Source: Bacteroidales bacterium
GTDB taxonomy: Bacteria; Bacteroidota; Bacteroidia; Bacteroidales; UBA932
NCBI GenBank assembly: GCA_024402115.1
Contig: JAKSJQ010000043.1
Location: 1-16,291 of the forward strand
Direction of reading: 5' to 3'
DNA: 16,291 nt
Shown here: positions 6,446 through 13,199 of the stretch, in pieces
Position numbering within the stretch: position 1 is the first letter of the stretch
Layout: each line of letters starts with the position of its first letter
The notes under the pieces: generated by a model
The model's database searches: none
Seen by the model: the letters and a program-made list of their open reading frames with translations, nothing else
What the model was told of the DNA's origin: nothing
Position numbers and translations under genes: made by a program

Positions 6446-8179
6446 CTATTTGAGCGCCTTGTTGTAGGCGTAGACTATCGTGATGGTCGGAACCCTGCCT
6501 GCGGTTGCAGGTCCGTTGAGGACACCTCTGTAGTAGCGGTCCCTGTCGAGCTCGTCGGTAGCCTTCTTGGTGCTGCCGCTCTGGTTCGAGAACATGTTCT
6601 GGTACATCATCATGCTGTAGTAGTTGTTGTAGCCGTAGCCGCCGTAACCGTATCCGCCATAGCCGCCATAACCACCGTAGCCGTATCCACCATAGCCGCC
6701 GTAACCGCCATAGCCACCGTATCCGCCATATCCGCCGTAACCGCCGTACATGTTGTTGAGGTAGTTATAGTACATCAGCTGGTTGTAGTAGTTGTCCTCC
6801 TCGCTGGTCTTGTTCTCCTCCACGTCGATCTCGGTCACGATGATGGTGCTCCAGATATCATAGTCGGCGAGATCCTCGTCGGTAGGCTGGGTCTTGTCCT
6901 CATGCCTGAGCCAGATGAGTTTCTGGGTGTGGAAGCTGATGTCTGGTGAGTAAACGAGGTTCGAGCGGTCGATTGCGCCATGGTTCTCGCCGGAGATTGC
7001 AGAATCGGTGAGGTTCGCGTATGTCACGATGGTCTCTCCGTCGTCATTAGTGGTGACGATACGCCTTACCGGACTGAGTGTCTGAGGGTAGCGTATCATC
7101 TCGGTGTAGTCGGCAGGGAACTCGAAAGGCATGGTGATCGTCGCCTTGTTGATCACGATGCTCGAGTCGTCAGGGTTGATGCCCTGGGCGATGAACTCGT
7201 CGCGGAGGCGGTTTCTGATCTCCTTTGCGGAGATTACCGGCTTGAGTCCGGTTCCACCTTCTACATATATCACGTCTTCTGCAGGGCCCTCCTTGACGAG
7301 GTCCTCTGACTCGGTCGCGTTGAATGCGAACTGGTCAGGCATGTAGCTCTTCTTGATATCAGGGAAACTGGTGGCTCCGAACATGAAGATGATGGAGGTG
7401 TCCTTCCTTTCTCCCTTGTAGGTCGCAGTGAACTTGAGCTCGGCGAAGTTTCCGCTCACATAACCGTCGCTCTGCGCGATCTCCACGTCGAAGAAGTTGT
7501 ATCTTCCTCCCTTGCCGATAGGCTCGTCGCAGGTCATGAAGATGCCCGGGAACTTGTCCCTGTGATGCTTTACGGAATCGATCACATAGATGCCGTCCTT
7601 GTTCCTGAGGTCGAGCATCCTCTTGAATTCGTCCTCGCCGAACTTTCTGGTGAAGCTGAATGAGAGTGAATCGCCGCCGTCATATACGGGAACGCCCTTC
7701 GAGATCCTCTCGCATGAAGCGAACGATGACCTCTTGAGGTCGTCTGTATACTTGATCTTGTCGTCAAGCGCGATGCCTGCATCCCTGAGGGAGTAGACAT
7801 ATATGTTCTGGAGTATCTTCGCCTGGTCGTCAGCTGCGACCGAGATGGTGTCCCTCTGGAGTGAGAGATGGAAATCCCTGTAGACCGGATCGACGCCGAA
7901 ATCGAGGGTGTCGGTCACCGGAACGAGATTGAATGCGCTGCTCTTCACGCTGAGACCGAAGAGGTCGTCGCGGAGCGCACCCACGGTGATACGTCTCGAG
8001 CTGTATCCTGACATGTTCGAGAGCTTCTTCATCTGGACGTCTTCCAGAGGGAATGAGACCACCTTGACCTCATATTGCTGCTCGATAGGTATGTAGGCAT
8101 TTCCAAGGTCGGTGTCTACGTTCACGCAACTCACTGCGCCCATGCAGATGACACCGAGCAGATAGTGTTTCAGATTCAT
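6446..8179 (-). CDS. DUF4270 family lipoprotein with a YGG-repeat region
   Basis: Bacteroidota-specific predicted lipoprotein of unknown function, 577 aa. The N-terminus MNLKHYLLGVICMGAVSC is a type II signal with lipid cysteine C18; an in-frame ATG at 8215 would put the signal inside a longer tail and lies within the upstream gene, so 8179 is preferred. Residues about 25-470 are a beta-rich extracytoplasmic domain assigned to DUF4270 by resemblance and by its partner gene. Residues 478-517 are 40 residues of almost pure Tyr/Gly (YGG and YG units), followed by a Tyr/Met/Asn-rich stretch and a short ordered C-terminal strand (VPTITIVYAYNKALK). It starts 1 nt after the stop of the GT5-like gene, so the two are one operon, as in other Bacteroidales. 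Role unknown; an outer-membrane or surface position is inferred. Confidence 0.82.
   Translation of the reverse strand: MNLKHYLLGVICMGAVSCVNVDTDLGNAYIPIEQQYEVKVVSFPLEDVQMKKLSNMSGYSSRRITVGALRDDLFGLSVKSSAFNLVPVTDTLDFGVDPVYRDFHLSLQRDTISVAADDQAKILQNIYVYSLRDAGIALDDKIKYTDDLKRSSFASCERISKGVPVYDGGDSLSFSFTRKFGEDEFKRMLDLRNKDGIYVIDSVKHHRDKFPGIFMTCDEPIGKGGRYNFFDVEIAQSDGYVSGNFAELKFTATYKGERKDTSIIFMFGATSFPDIKKSYMPDQFAFNATESEDLVKEGPAEDVIYVEGGTGLKPVISAKEIRNRLRDEFIAQGINPDDSSIVINKATITMPFEFPADYTEMIRYPQTLSPVRRIVTTNDDGETIVTYANLTDSAISGENHGAIDRSNLVYSPDISFHTQKLIWLRHEDKTQPTDEDLADYDIWSTIIVTEIDVEENKTSEEDNYYNQLMYYNYLNNMYGGYGGYGGYGGYGGYGGYGGYGYGGYGGYGGYGYGGYGYNNYYSMMMYQNMFSNQSGSTKKATDELDRDRYYRGVLNGPATAGRVPTITIVYAYNKALK
6629..6748 (-). 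repeat. 9-nt tandem repeat encoding (YGG)n
   Basis: A 120-bp tract inside the DUF4270 gene in which nearly every unit is a Tyr-Gly-Gly triplet; at three places a shorter Tyr-Gly unit (6 nt) interrupts. The counted order from the N-terminal side is seven YGG, YG, three YGG, YG, YGG, YG and a final Y. Synonymous Gly codons (GGC and GGT) and both Tyr codons vary between units, so it is not a recent perfect expansion, though slippage could still change its length in frame. Confidence 0.95.
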
Positions 8180-8180
8180 T

Positions 8181-8996
8181 TTAGAACTGGTCGTAAAAAC
8201 TATTGTAATCTTCAATGTACGAACCGTCGGCGACCTTCGCTGCGTCGTAAGGGAGAACAGGGAGTCCGCTCTCGCTCACGCTCTTCACGATGCTCTCGGG
8301 AAGCTTGTCCGAACCGAGTATGACGCCGTCAGAGTAACGAATCGCCAACTGAGCAAGTTGTGTGCCAGTCACGTTGTCGTCGAGTCCGACGTCAGAAGGT
8401 TCTATGTTGCCGAAGAGGAGCTTGTCCTTGAAGTCAGCAGGAAGCTTGTCGTCCATGATCTCGTCATAGAGCGAAAGCACGATCTTGCTGTCCGTGAAGA
8501 TAGGGTCGTCCTTGTACGCTTTCTTGAGGTAGAGTGGGAGGAGGTGGGATATCCAGCCCTGGCAATGGATGATGTCAGGGGTCCAGCGGAGCTTCTTTAC
8601 GGTCTCGAGCACTCCGCGGGCAAAGAAGATGGCCCTCTCGTCATTGTCCTGGAAGAAATTGCCGTCTGCATCGGTATAGACCTGCTTGCGGTGGAAGTAG
8701 TCCTCGTTGTCGATGAAGTACACCTGCATCCTGGCGGCCGAAATTGAAGCCACCTTGATCACGAGCGGACGGTCGACATCGTTGACGATGATGTTCATGC
8801 CGGAAAGACGGATCACTTCGTGAAGCTGATTCTTGCGTTCGTTCACACAGCCGTAGCGGGGCATGAACGAGCGGATCTCCTTCTTCCTCTCCTGGATACC
8901 CTGAGGAAGATATCGTCCGATGTTTGCAATCTCAGACTCCGGCAGATAAGGGAATATCTCCGAATTGACGAAAAGCACTCTTTTTACCTCTCCCAT
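8181..8996 (-). CDS. Short glycogen/starch synthase-like protein (GT5 N-terminal domain only)
   Basis: 271 aa, covering only the N-terminal Rossmann half of a GT5 glycogen synthase; full enzymes are about 450-480 aa. Visible similarity: the opening strand VLFVNSEIFPYL, the stretch ARMQVYFIDNEDYF at about 88-101, and PDIIHCQGW at 140-148, which corresponds to the HxHDW region of GlgA. The ADP-glucose loop KxGGL is replaced by PESEIANIGRYLP, one His of HxHDW is Gln146, and the C-terminal nucleotide-binding domain is missing. Short versions of this kind are common in Bacteroidales beside DUF4270 genes, so this is a family trait and not a recent truncation. Synthase activity is unlikely; a binding or regulatory role is inference. 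It leads the two-gene minus-strand operon and is divergent from ftsX. Confidence 0.8.
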   Translation of the reverse strand: MGEVKRVLFVNSEIFPYLPESEIANIGRYLPQGIQERKKEIRSFMPRYGCVNERKNQLHEVIRLSGMNIIVNDVDRPLVIKVASISAARMQVYFIDNEDYFHRKQVYTDADGNFFQDNDERAIFFARGVLETVKKLRWTPDIIHCQGWISHLLPLYLKKAYKDDPIFTDSKIVLSLYDEIMDDKLPADFKDKLLFGNIEPSDVGLDDNVTGTQLAQLAIRYSDGVILGSDKLPESIVKSVSESGLPVLPYDAAKVADGSYIEDYNSFYDQF

Positions 8997-9025
8997 AGTC
9001 TAAAATTTTAAGGACATATATGCAA

Positions 9026-9033
9026 CAAAGTTA
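9026..9033 (-). promoter_or_regulatory. -7 box for the GT5-like/DUF4270 operon
   Basis: Minus-strand TAACTTTG matches TAnnTTTG and lies 29 nt before the ATG at 8996, giving a leader of about 25 nt. No -33 TTG is evident. It is back to back with the ftsX promoter 21 bp away. Confidence 0.6.
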
Positions 9034-9054
9034 AGAAATTATTTTTGATTTTAC

Positions 9055-9062
9055 TATCTTTG
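9055..9062 (+). promoter_or_regulatory. -7 box for the ftsX operon
   Basis: TATCTTTG is a perfect TAnnTTTG match, 33 nt before the ftsX start codon at 9096. No convincing -33 element is seen. It falls inside a longer in-frame reading that starts at 9045, which argues against that start. Confidence 0.65.
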
Positions 9063-9081
9063 ACCCTTGAACCTGTCGCGC

Positions 9082-9086
9082 AGGAG
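9082..9086 (+). promoter_or_regulatory. Ribosome binding site of ftsX
   Basis: AGGAG, 9 nt before ATG 9096. A good Shine-Dalgarno match is uncommon in this window, and this one decides the start of ftsX at 9096 rather than 9045. Confidence 0.6.
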
Positions 9087-9095
9087 AACGATTTC

Positions 9096-9971
9096 ATGGC
9101 AGAAAAGGATAATATCATAGGTAAAAGGCTGGTCAACGCGTACCTGTCCTCGGTGATCAGCATCTCGCTGGTCCTTTTCCTCGTCGGCGTAGCCAGCCTC
9201 CTGCTGGTCAACGCGCGCAGCGTTTCGAACTATTTCAAGGAGAACATGAAGGTGTCGGTCATGCTCAAGCAGAACGTGTCCGAGTCCAAGTCCTTCGACT
9301 ATCTCGAGTCCCTCGGTGACATGCGTTTCATCAAGTCTGCCGACTATGTTTCGCGTGAGCAGGGAATCAGGGAGATGAAGGAACTCCTGGGCGACGACTT
9401 CCTCGACGTGTTCGAGGCCGCGCCTATCCCAATCTCGATAGATGTGACCCTCAATGCGGACTATGTCTCGGCCGACAGCCTGGAGATGGTGAAGCTCGAG
9501 CTTCTTGAGTCGCCGCTCGTGGATGAGGTCGTATACCAGCGCTCGCTCGTGGATGCTCTGAACCAGAACATCAGCAGGATCTCCCTTGTGATGGCGGTGA
9601 TGATTGGGCTTCTCCTCTTCATCTCCTTCGTCCTCATCAGCAATACCATGCGCCTTAGCGTATATGCGCGAAGGTTCAACATACATACCATGCAGCTCGT
9701 GGGTGCGACCCCGGGATTCATCCGCGGACCTTTCCTTCTCCAGGGCCTTCTCCAGGGCATATTCTCCGCGATGATAGCGATACTCATGCTTCTGGGCGCT
9801 CTGTTTGCAATCCGCAGCAGCTTCGCGCAGATGTTCGAGATCTTCAGGCTTCCTCTGCTGCTGGTGGTGATGGGCATAGTGCTCGCGACCGGAATAATCA
9901 TCTGCGTCATGAGCTCATATTTCGTCGTCGGCAAGCTCATTTCGATGAGGAGGACCGAACTTTACTATTAG
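9096..9971 (+). CDS. ftsX: Cell division protein FtsX (ABC transporter permease-like)
   Basis: Inner-membrane protein that, with the ATPase FtsE, transmits a signal to periplasmic peptidoglycan hydrolase activators during division. The 291-aa product has a cytoplasmic N-terminus, a first membrane helix (about 19-38), a periplasmic domain of about 120 residues (about 40-165, including AAPIPISIDV), and three further helices towards the C-terminus, with the FtsX-type motif MQLVGATPGFIRGPF between helices 2 and 3. The start MAEKDN was chosen by the AGGAG at 9082 and the promoter. ftsE is not adjacent, which is usual in Bacteroidota. DUF3098 follows after 4 nt. Confidence 0.93.
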   Translation: MAEKDNIIGKRLVNAYLSSVISISLVLFLVGVASLLLVNARSVSNYFKENMKVSVMLKQNVSESKSFDYLESLGDMRFIKSADYVSREQGIREMKELLGDDFLDVFEAAPIPISIDVTLNADYVSADSLEMVKLELLESPLVDEVVYQRSLVDALNQNISRISLVMAVMIGLLLFISFVLISNTMRLSVYARRFNIHTMQLVGATPGFIRGPFLLQGLLQGIFSAMIAILMLLGALFAIRSSFAQMFEIFRLPLLLVVMGIVLATGIIICVMSSYFVVGKLISMRRTELYY

Positions 9972-9975
9972 AATC

Positions 9976-10230
9976 ATGGACATCAAGGAAAATAAGGACA
10001 ACAATATGGCGATGACCGCGAAGGGGCTCAAGTTCCTCCTCGTCGGCCTTCTCGTCATCATCGCAGGCTACATCCTTATGATGGGCGGCGGCAGCAAGGA
10101 CCCTCAGGTCTTCAACTATGCAATGTTCAACTTCCAGAGGCTCGTGGCTGCTCCTGTGGTCATCATCCTCGGCATCGTGATCGAGGTGGTCGCGATAATG
10201 GGATTCTTCAACGATAAGGAGGGCAAGTAA
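9976..10230 (+). CDS. DUF3098 family small membrane protein
   Basis: 84-aa protein with two hydrophobic helices (about residues 18-36 and 57-76) separated by a short loop with the family signature GGGSKDPQVFNYAMFNFQRLVAAP. Function unknown. In Bacteroidota it is regularly found between ftsX and uppP, as here, which suggests a link with the cell envelope. Its TAA shares one base with the uppP ATG (TAATG), indicating translational coupling. An alternative start exists at 10006 (MAMTAKG), closer to the conserved part; the longer form is given because it lies 4 nt from ftsX. Confidence 0.88.
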   Translation: MDIKENKDNNMAMTAKGLKFLLVGLLVIIAGYILMMGGGSKDPQVFNYAMFNFQRLVAAPVVIILGIVIEVVAIMGFFNDKEGK

Positions 10231-11054
10231 TGAATTGGTGGCAGTCTATTCTTCTCGGCCTGATCCAGGGTCTGACCGAGTTCCTTCCCGTAAGCAGCAG
10301 CGGACATCTCGCGATAGGACGTGAGCTCCTCGGGGTGCAGGCTTCGGAGGACATCATGTTCGAGGTTGTGGTCCATGCCGCTACTGTGCTCGCTACCATC
10401 ATCGTGTTCCGCAAGCAGATATGGAAGCTCATCTGCGGACTCTTCAAGTTCAAGTACAATGACGAGACGGACTACATATTCAAGATCGCTGTTTCCATGA
10501 TCCCGGTCTTCGTCGTCGGCATGTTCTTCAAGGACGCCGTCGAGGAGATGTTCGGCAATCTCATGGTAGTAGGCCTCGCTCTCCTGGTGACCGCATGCCT
10601 TCTTTTCTTTTCGGACAAGGTGTCTGCGCGTCCGGTCGTCAAGGAGACTGATGCCCGCAACGGCATCTCATATTGGCAGGCCTTCGTGGTCGGCCTCGGC
10701 CAGGCTTTCGCCGTGATCCCGGGTCTCTCTCGCTCCGGCACCACCATCTCCACCGGACTCATCTGCGGCGTGAAGAGGGAAGTGGTGGCCCAGTTCTCCT
10801 TCCTCATGGTCCTTGTACCTATACTCGGAGAAGCCTTCCTTGATATCGTGGGCGGTGAGATGGCGGCTTCTACGGTCGGTACCCTTCCGCTGGTGCTCGG
10901 ATTCATCTCCGCATTCCTTTCGGGACTCTTCGCATGCAAGGTGATGATCGCCCTCGTGAAGAAGGCGCAGCTCAAGTGGTTCGCCCTCTGGTGCGCAGCC
11001 GTCGGCATTCTCGTGCTCGGCTTCATCGTGCTTCTCATAGTCGGTCTCTGCTAG
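10230..11054 (+). CDS. uppP: Undecaprenyl-diphosphate phosphatase (BacA/UppP)
   Basis: Integral membrane phosphatase that dephosphorylates undecaprenyl diphosphate and so recycles the lipid carrier for peptidoglycan and O-antigen; its activity confers bacitracin tolerance. The 274-aa product has both signatures: IQGLTEFLPVSSSGHL at 12-27 (Q13 and E17 form the (E/Q)xxxE motif, His26 conserved) and PGLSRSGTT at 164-172 (Arg168). About eight hydrophobic segments are visible. It is coupled to DUF3098 by a TAATG overlap and followed by lpxH after 1 nt, so it lies in the middle of a four-gene envelope operon. Confidence 0.97.
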   Translation: MNWWQSILLGLIQGLTEFLPVSSSGHLAIGRELLGVQASEDIMFEVVVHAATVLATIIVFRKQIWKLICGLFKFKYNDETDYIFKIAVSMIPVFVVGMFFKDAVEEMFGNLMVVGLALLVTACLLFFSDKVSARPVVKETDARNGISYWQAFVVGLGQAFAVIPGLSRSGTTISTGLICGVKREVVAQFSFLMVLVPILGEAFLDIVGGEMAASTVGTLPLVLGFISAFLSGLFACKVMIALVKKAQLKWFALWCAAVGILVLGFIVLLIVGLC

Positions 11055-11055
11055 C

Positions 11056-11766
11056 ATGTCTTCGAAGAAGGCATATTTCGTCGCTGACGTTCATCTCGGT
11101 CTCCAGGTCGCTGACCCGAAGGACCGCGAGGCCCGCTTCGTGCGTTTCCTTCGCAGCATAGCCTCGGACGCCGACTCTCTGTACCTCCTTGGCGACATCT
11201 GGGACTTCTGGTATGAGTATGACGATGTGGTTCCAAAGGGCTACGTGCAGGTTTTCGCGGCTCTCCAGGACCTCATGGCCTCCGGCGTCAAGGTCTATTT
11301 CTTTCAGGGCAACCACGACGTGTGGACCTACCACTATTTCGAAGAGATGGGCATGGTGCGTCTTACTCAGCCATGCATTGTGAAGGTGGGCGACAAGAAC
11401 TTCTGCCTGGGCCATGGCGACGGACTCGGAAAGACTGGCCTCGGCTATCGTATCCTCAGCGGCATCTTCCACAACCGCTTCCTCCAGATCATGTTCAGCA
11501 TGCTCCACCCTTGGATAGCCTTCGGCCTGGGCAACAGCTGGTCAAGGCACAACAGGCTCGCGCACGGTAAGGAGTATGTATTCAAGAACGAGAGCGAACC
11601 GCTCTGGCAGTTCGCTCAATCGTATGCTGCGGACCATAAGGTCGACTGTTTCGTGTTCGGACATTATCACTGCGCCGTAGATACCGTCCTTCCTGGCGGC
11701 GAGCGCTTCGTGATACTCAAAGACTGGCTGAAGGAGTCTCCTTCTTTAGGTATCGCTCTGGAATAA
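11056..11766 (+). CDS. lpxH: UDP-2,3-diacylglucosamine diphosphatase-type metallophosphoesterase
   Basis: Calcineurin-like phosphoesterase of the LpxH family (236 aa; E. coli LpxH is 240), which cleaves UDP-2,3-diacylglucosamine to lipid X at the cytoplasmic membrane during lipid A synthesis. Metal ligands are all in place: D11 and H13 (ADVHLG), D47 (GDIWDFW), N86/H87 (GNHD), H120 (GHGDG), H203 and H205 (FGHYH). Paralogous phosphoesterases share this core, so LpxH is the most likely but not the only reading; the GDIWDFWYEY segment and the envelope context favour it. It starts 1 nt after uppP. Its last 50 nt overlap the convergent DUF4294 gene. Confidence 0.87.
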   Translation: MSSKKAYFVADVHLGLQVADPKDREARFVRFLRSIASDADSLYLLGDIWDFWYEYDDVVPKGYVQVFAALQDLMASGVKVYFFQGNHDVWTYHYFEEMGMVRLTQPCIVKVGDKNFCLGHGDGLGKTGLGYRILSGIFHNRFLQIMFSMLHPWIAFGLGNSWSRHNRLAHGKEYVFKNESEPLWQFAQSYAADHKVDCFVFGHYHCAVDTVLPGGERFVILKDWLKESPSLGIALE

Positions 11767-12433
11767 GCACCTTCACCGGCGGCTCCAGGAAGAGAGAGAA
11801 GTAGAAGTCGTCGAAGCTGCCTTCCTCCCATTTCTCTACGAGATCCTCGATCTGCGCGTCCTCTTCGTCGTGCAGCGGGTCGTAGTGGCGCTTGAGGTCC
11901 GATCCGAAGAGCTTGGCCACTCCCTGCCAGAATCCGGCCGCTATTCCGTTCCTGTACTCCTTGATGATGAAGAAGGAGGACTTGCCGGCTTCCCTGTCGA
12001 TCAGGCGCATCAGGATGCGTCCCTGGCTCACTGTCATGTTCTTGAGCGGAGTCTCGAAGGTCTTGAAGAGCTCGCTCTGCTTCTCCTTGAGGTATTTCTC
12101 CCTCTTGCCTCTCTTCAGATTGTCTGCAATCAGGGTGCTGTCCACATCCTTGAGAAGCTCGCGCGCGACGAGTGCGTACGGATATGTCTTATTGAAGTTG
12201 TATACGAGGCGATAGTACTTCCTCCAGTCCTTTCCCTTCTGGCGTGCCATTCGCGGATAGACTTTCGACGCCCTGATCCTGTCGATGTAGATGGTGTCGT
12301 TGCCCTCGACTATGTACTCGAGTATCCCGCCGTCGCTCTTGCGCCTGTTCTGGGCAGAGAGCTCGGTCGTGCCGGCGGCAAGAGCCATGATTCCGGCAGA
12401 AAATGCCGCGAGATATTTGAGGATTCTTCTCAT
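11717..12433 (-). CDS. DUF4294 family secreted protein
   Basis: 238-aa protein of unknown function found in Bacteroidota. Residues 1-26 are a type I signal peptide (MRRILKYLAAFSAG..., probable cleavage after LSA before QN). The mature part carries the family core from about residue 45: DTIYIDRIRASKVYPRMARQ, then WRKYYRLVYNFNKTYPYALVA, then long charged helices and an acidic C-terminal third ending in LIPERYL. A start at 12475 is open but lies upstream of the promoter -7 box and would bury the signal peptide, so 12433 is preferred. Its 3' end overlaps that of lpxH by 50 nt; the overlapped part encodes IPERYLKKE and is not obviously dispensable. Confidence 0.86.
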   Translation of the reverse strand: MRRILKYLAAFSAGIMALAAGTTELSAQNRRKSDGGILEYIVEGNDTIYIDRIRASKVYPRMARQKGKDWRKYYRLVYNFNKTYPYALVARELLKDVDSTLIADNLKRGKREKYLKEKQSELFKTFETPLKNMTVSQGRILMRLIDREAGKSSFFIIKEYRNGIAAGFWQGVAKLFGSDLKRHYDPLHDEEDAQIEDLVEKWEEGSFDDFYFSLFLEPPVKVLIPERYLKKETPSASL

Positions 12434-12440
12434 CGTTCTG

Positions 12441-12448
12441 CAAAAGTA
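12441..12448 (-). promoter_or_regulatory. -7 box of the DUF4294 promoter
   Basis: Minus-strand TACTTTTG matches TAnnTTTG and ends 7 nt before the ATG at 12433, so the leader would be about 4 nt. A GTTG (12470-12473, minus) lies about 21 nt upstream and may serve as -33. Confidence 0.6.
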
Positions 12449-12642
12449 CTCATTTTGCCGTACAAAAACCAACATCGTGCCACTACTTACGGGACTGTTT
12501 TTGGCCCCGTTTTTACGCCCTTTTTATGCTGGTCCAAAATTGCGGGAATTATTTTTCAACAAGATGCGTAACTAACTGTTTTGCCGTTATTTAACTATCA
12601 AGATTGTTGGTCGAAAATGTTTAAATTTTTTCGTCAATAGCC

Positions 12643-12672
12643 TTGCAGAATGAGATTTTTTCACTATCTTTG
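12643..12672 (+). promoter_or_regulatory. Promoter of the rplP-rplF ribosomal protein cluster
   Basis: TTG at 12643-12645, a spacer of exactly 19 nt, and TATCTTTG at 12665-12672. This is the only promoter in the window with both -33 and -7 elements in consensus position. Transcription should begin near 12676, about 85 nt before rplP. It replaces the S10 read-through that is lost at the rpsC terminator. Confidence 0.78.
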
Positions 12673-12680
12673 CAGTCCCT

Positions 12681-12721
12681 TAATTGAGGAGAAGTCCGCC
12701 CAACCAGCTGATACTCAATTA
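12681..12721 (+). promoter_or_regulatory. Inverted repeat in the rplP leader (candidate leader RNA structure)
   Basis: TAATTGAG (12681-12688) and its exact complement CTCAATTA (12714-12721) enclose 25 nt that are richer in G and C than the flanks (GTCCGCCCAACCAGC). The stem begins only a few nucleotides after the predicted transcript start. It may be a ribosomal-protein or stability element; no known leader family could be assigned. An AT-rich stretch (12730-12761) then leads to the ATG without a Shine-Dalgarno sequence. Confidence 0.35.
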
Positions 12722-12761
12722 GTTAGGCTTATTACGAAATTATTTTTAAAGTAATAGAACA

Positions 12762-13181
12762 ATGTTACAACCAAAGAAAACTAAATTCAGAAGGATGCAG
12801 AAGGGCCGCATGAAAGGCATCGCACAGAGAGGTGCGCAGCTTTGCTTCGGTTCATTCGGCATCAAGACCTTGGAGAACTGCTGGCTTACTGGCCGTCAGA
12901 TCGAGGCTGCCCGTCAGGCTGTTTCACGTTATATGAAGCGTGAGGGAAAGGTTTGGATCAGGGTATTCCCAGATAAGCCATACACCAAGAAACCTGCTGA
13001 GGTTCGTATGGGTAAAGGTAAGGGTAATCCAGAGGGATTCGTAGCTCCTATCACTCCTGGACGTATCATCATTGAGATCGACGGCGTATCTCTCGAGATC
13101 GCTAAGGAAGCACTCCGCCTCGGTGCGCAGAAGCTCCCTGTAAACTGCAAGTTCGTCGTTCGTAGGGACTATGTTGAATAA
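12762..13181 (+). CDS. rplP: 50S ribosomal protein L16
   Basis: Large-subunit protein L16 (139 aa), which helps position the A-site tRNA and supports assembly of the peptidyl-transferase region. It begins [19 protein letters not shown] and includes [22 protein letters not shown] and the conserved basic loop around residues 70-95 ([20 protein letters not shown]). Length is normal. It is the first gene of the second ribosomal block, with its own promoter and leader of about 85 nt, instead of following rpsC directly. rpmC follows after 18 nt. Confidence 0.98.
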   Translation: MLQPKKTKFRRMQKGRMKGIAQRGAQLCFGSFGIKTLENCWLTGRQIEAARQAVSRYMKREGKVWIRVFPDKPYTKKPAEVRMGKGKGNPEGFVAPITPGRIIIEIDGVSLEIAKEALRLGAQKLPVNCKFVVRRDYVE

Positions 13182-13199
13182 TTTATCGGAGAAACTGAA

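Larger units (their letters stand above)
12434..12761. other. AT-rich divergent intergenic region between DUF4294 gene and rplP
   Basis: 328 bp without a gene, and the downstream boundary of the inserted block. From left to right it holds the DUF4294 promoter (12441-12448, minus strand), an AT-rich stretch with a weak plus-strand hairpin (12489-12510) and several runs of T, the rplP promoter (12643-12672), and an rplP leader with an 8-bp inverted repeat. No open frame here looks coding. No insertion-sequence ends, target-site duplication or tRNA remnant could be recognised by eye. Confidence 0.8.

Noticed and set aside
11730..11744. 6-bp hairpin in the lpxH/DUF4294 overlap as a bidirectional terminator
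   Set aside because: The 3-nt loop and only TTT on one strand make it a poor terminator. It may simply reflect coding sequence.
12489..12510. Plus-strand hairpin ACGGG...CCCGT with following T run as a terminator for the lpxH operon
   Set aside because: Only 5 bp with a 12-nt loop, more than 700 nt beyond lpxH and upstream of the divergent DUF4294 promoter. Too weak to call.
2276..12761. Genomic island, prophage or integrative element as the cause of the S10 split
   Set aside because: No integrase, transposase, tRNA, attachment-site repeat or toxin-antitoxin genes. All genes are core functions with similar codon use.
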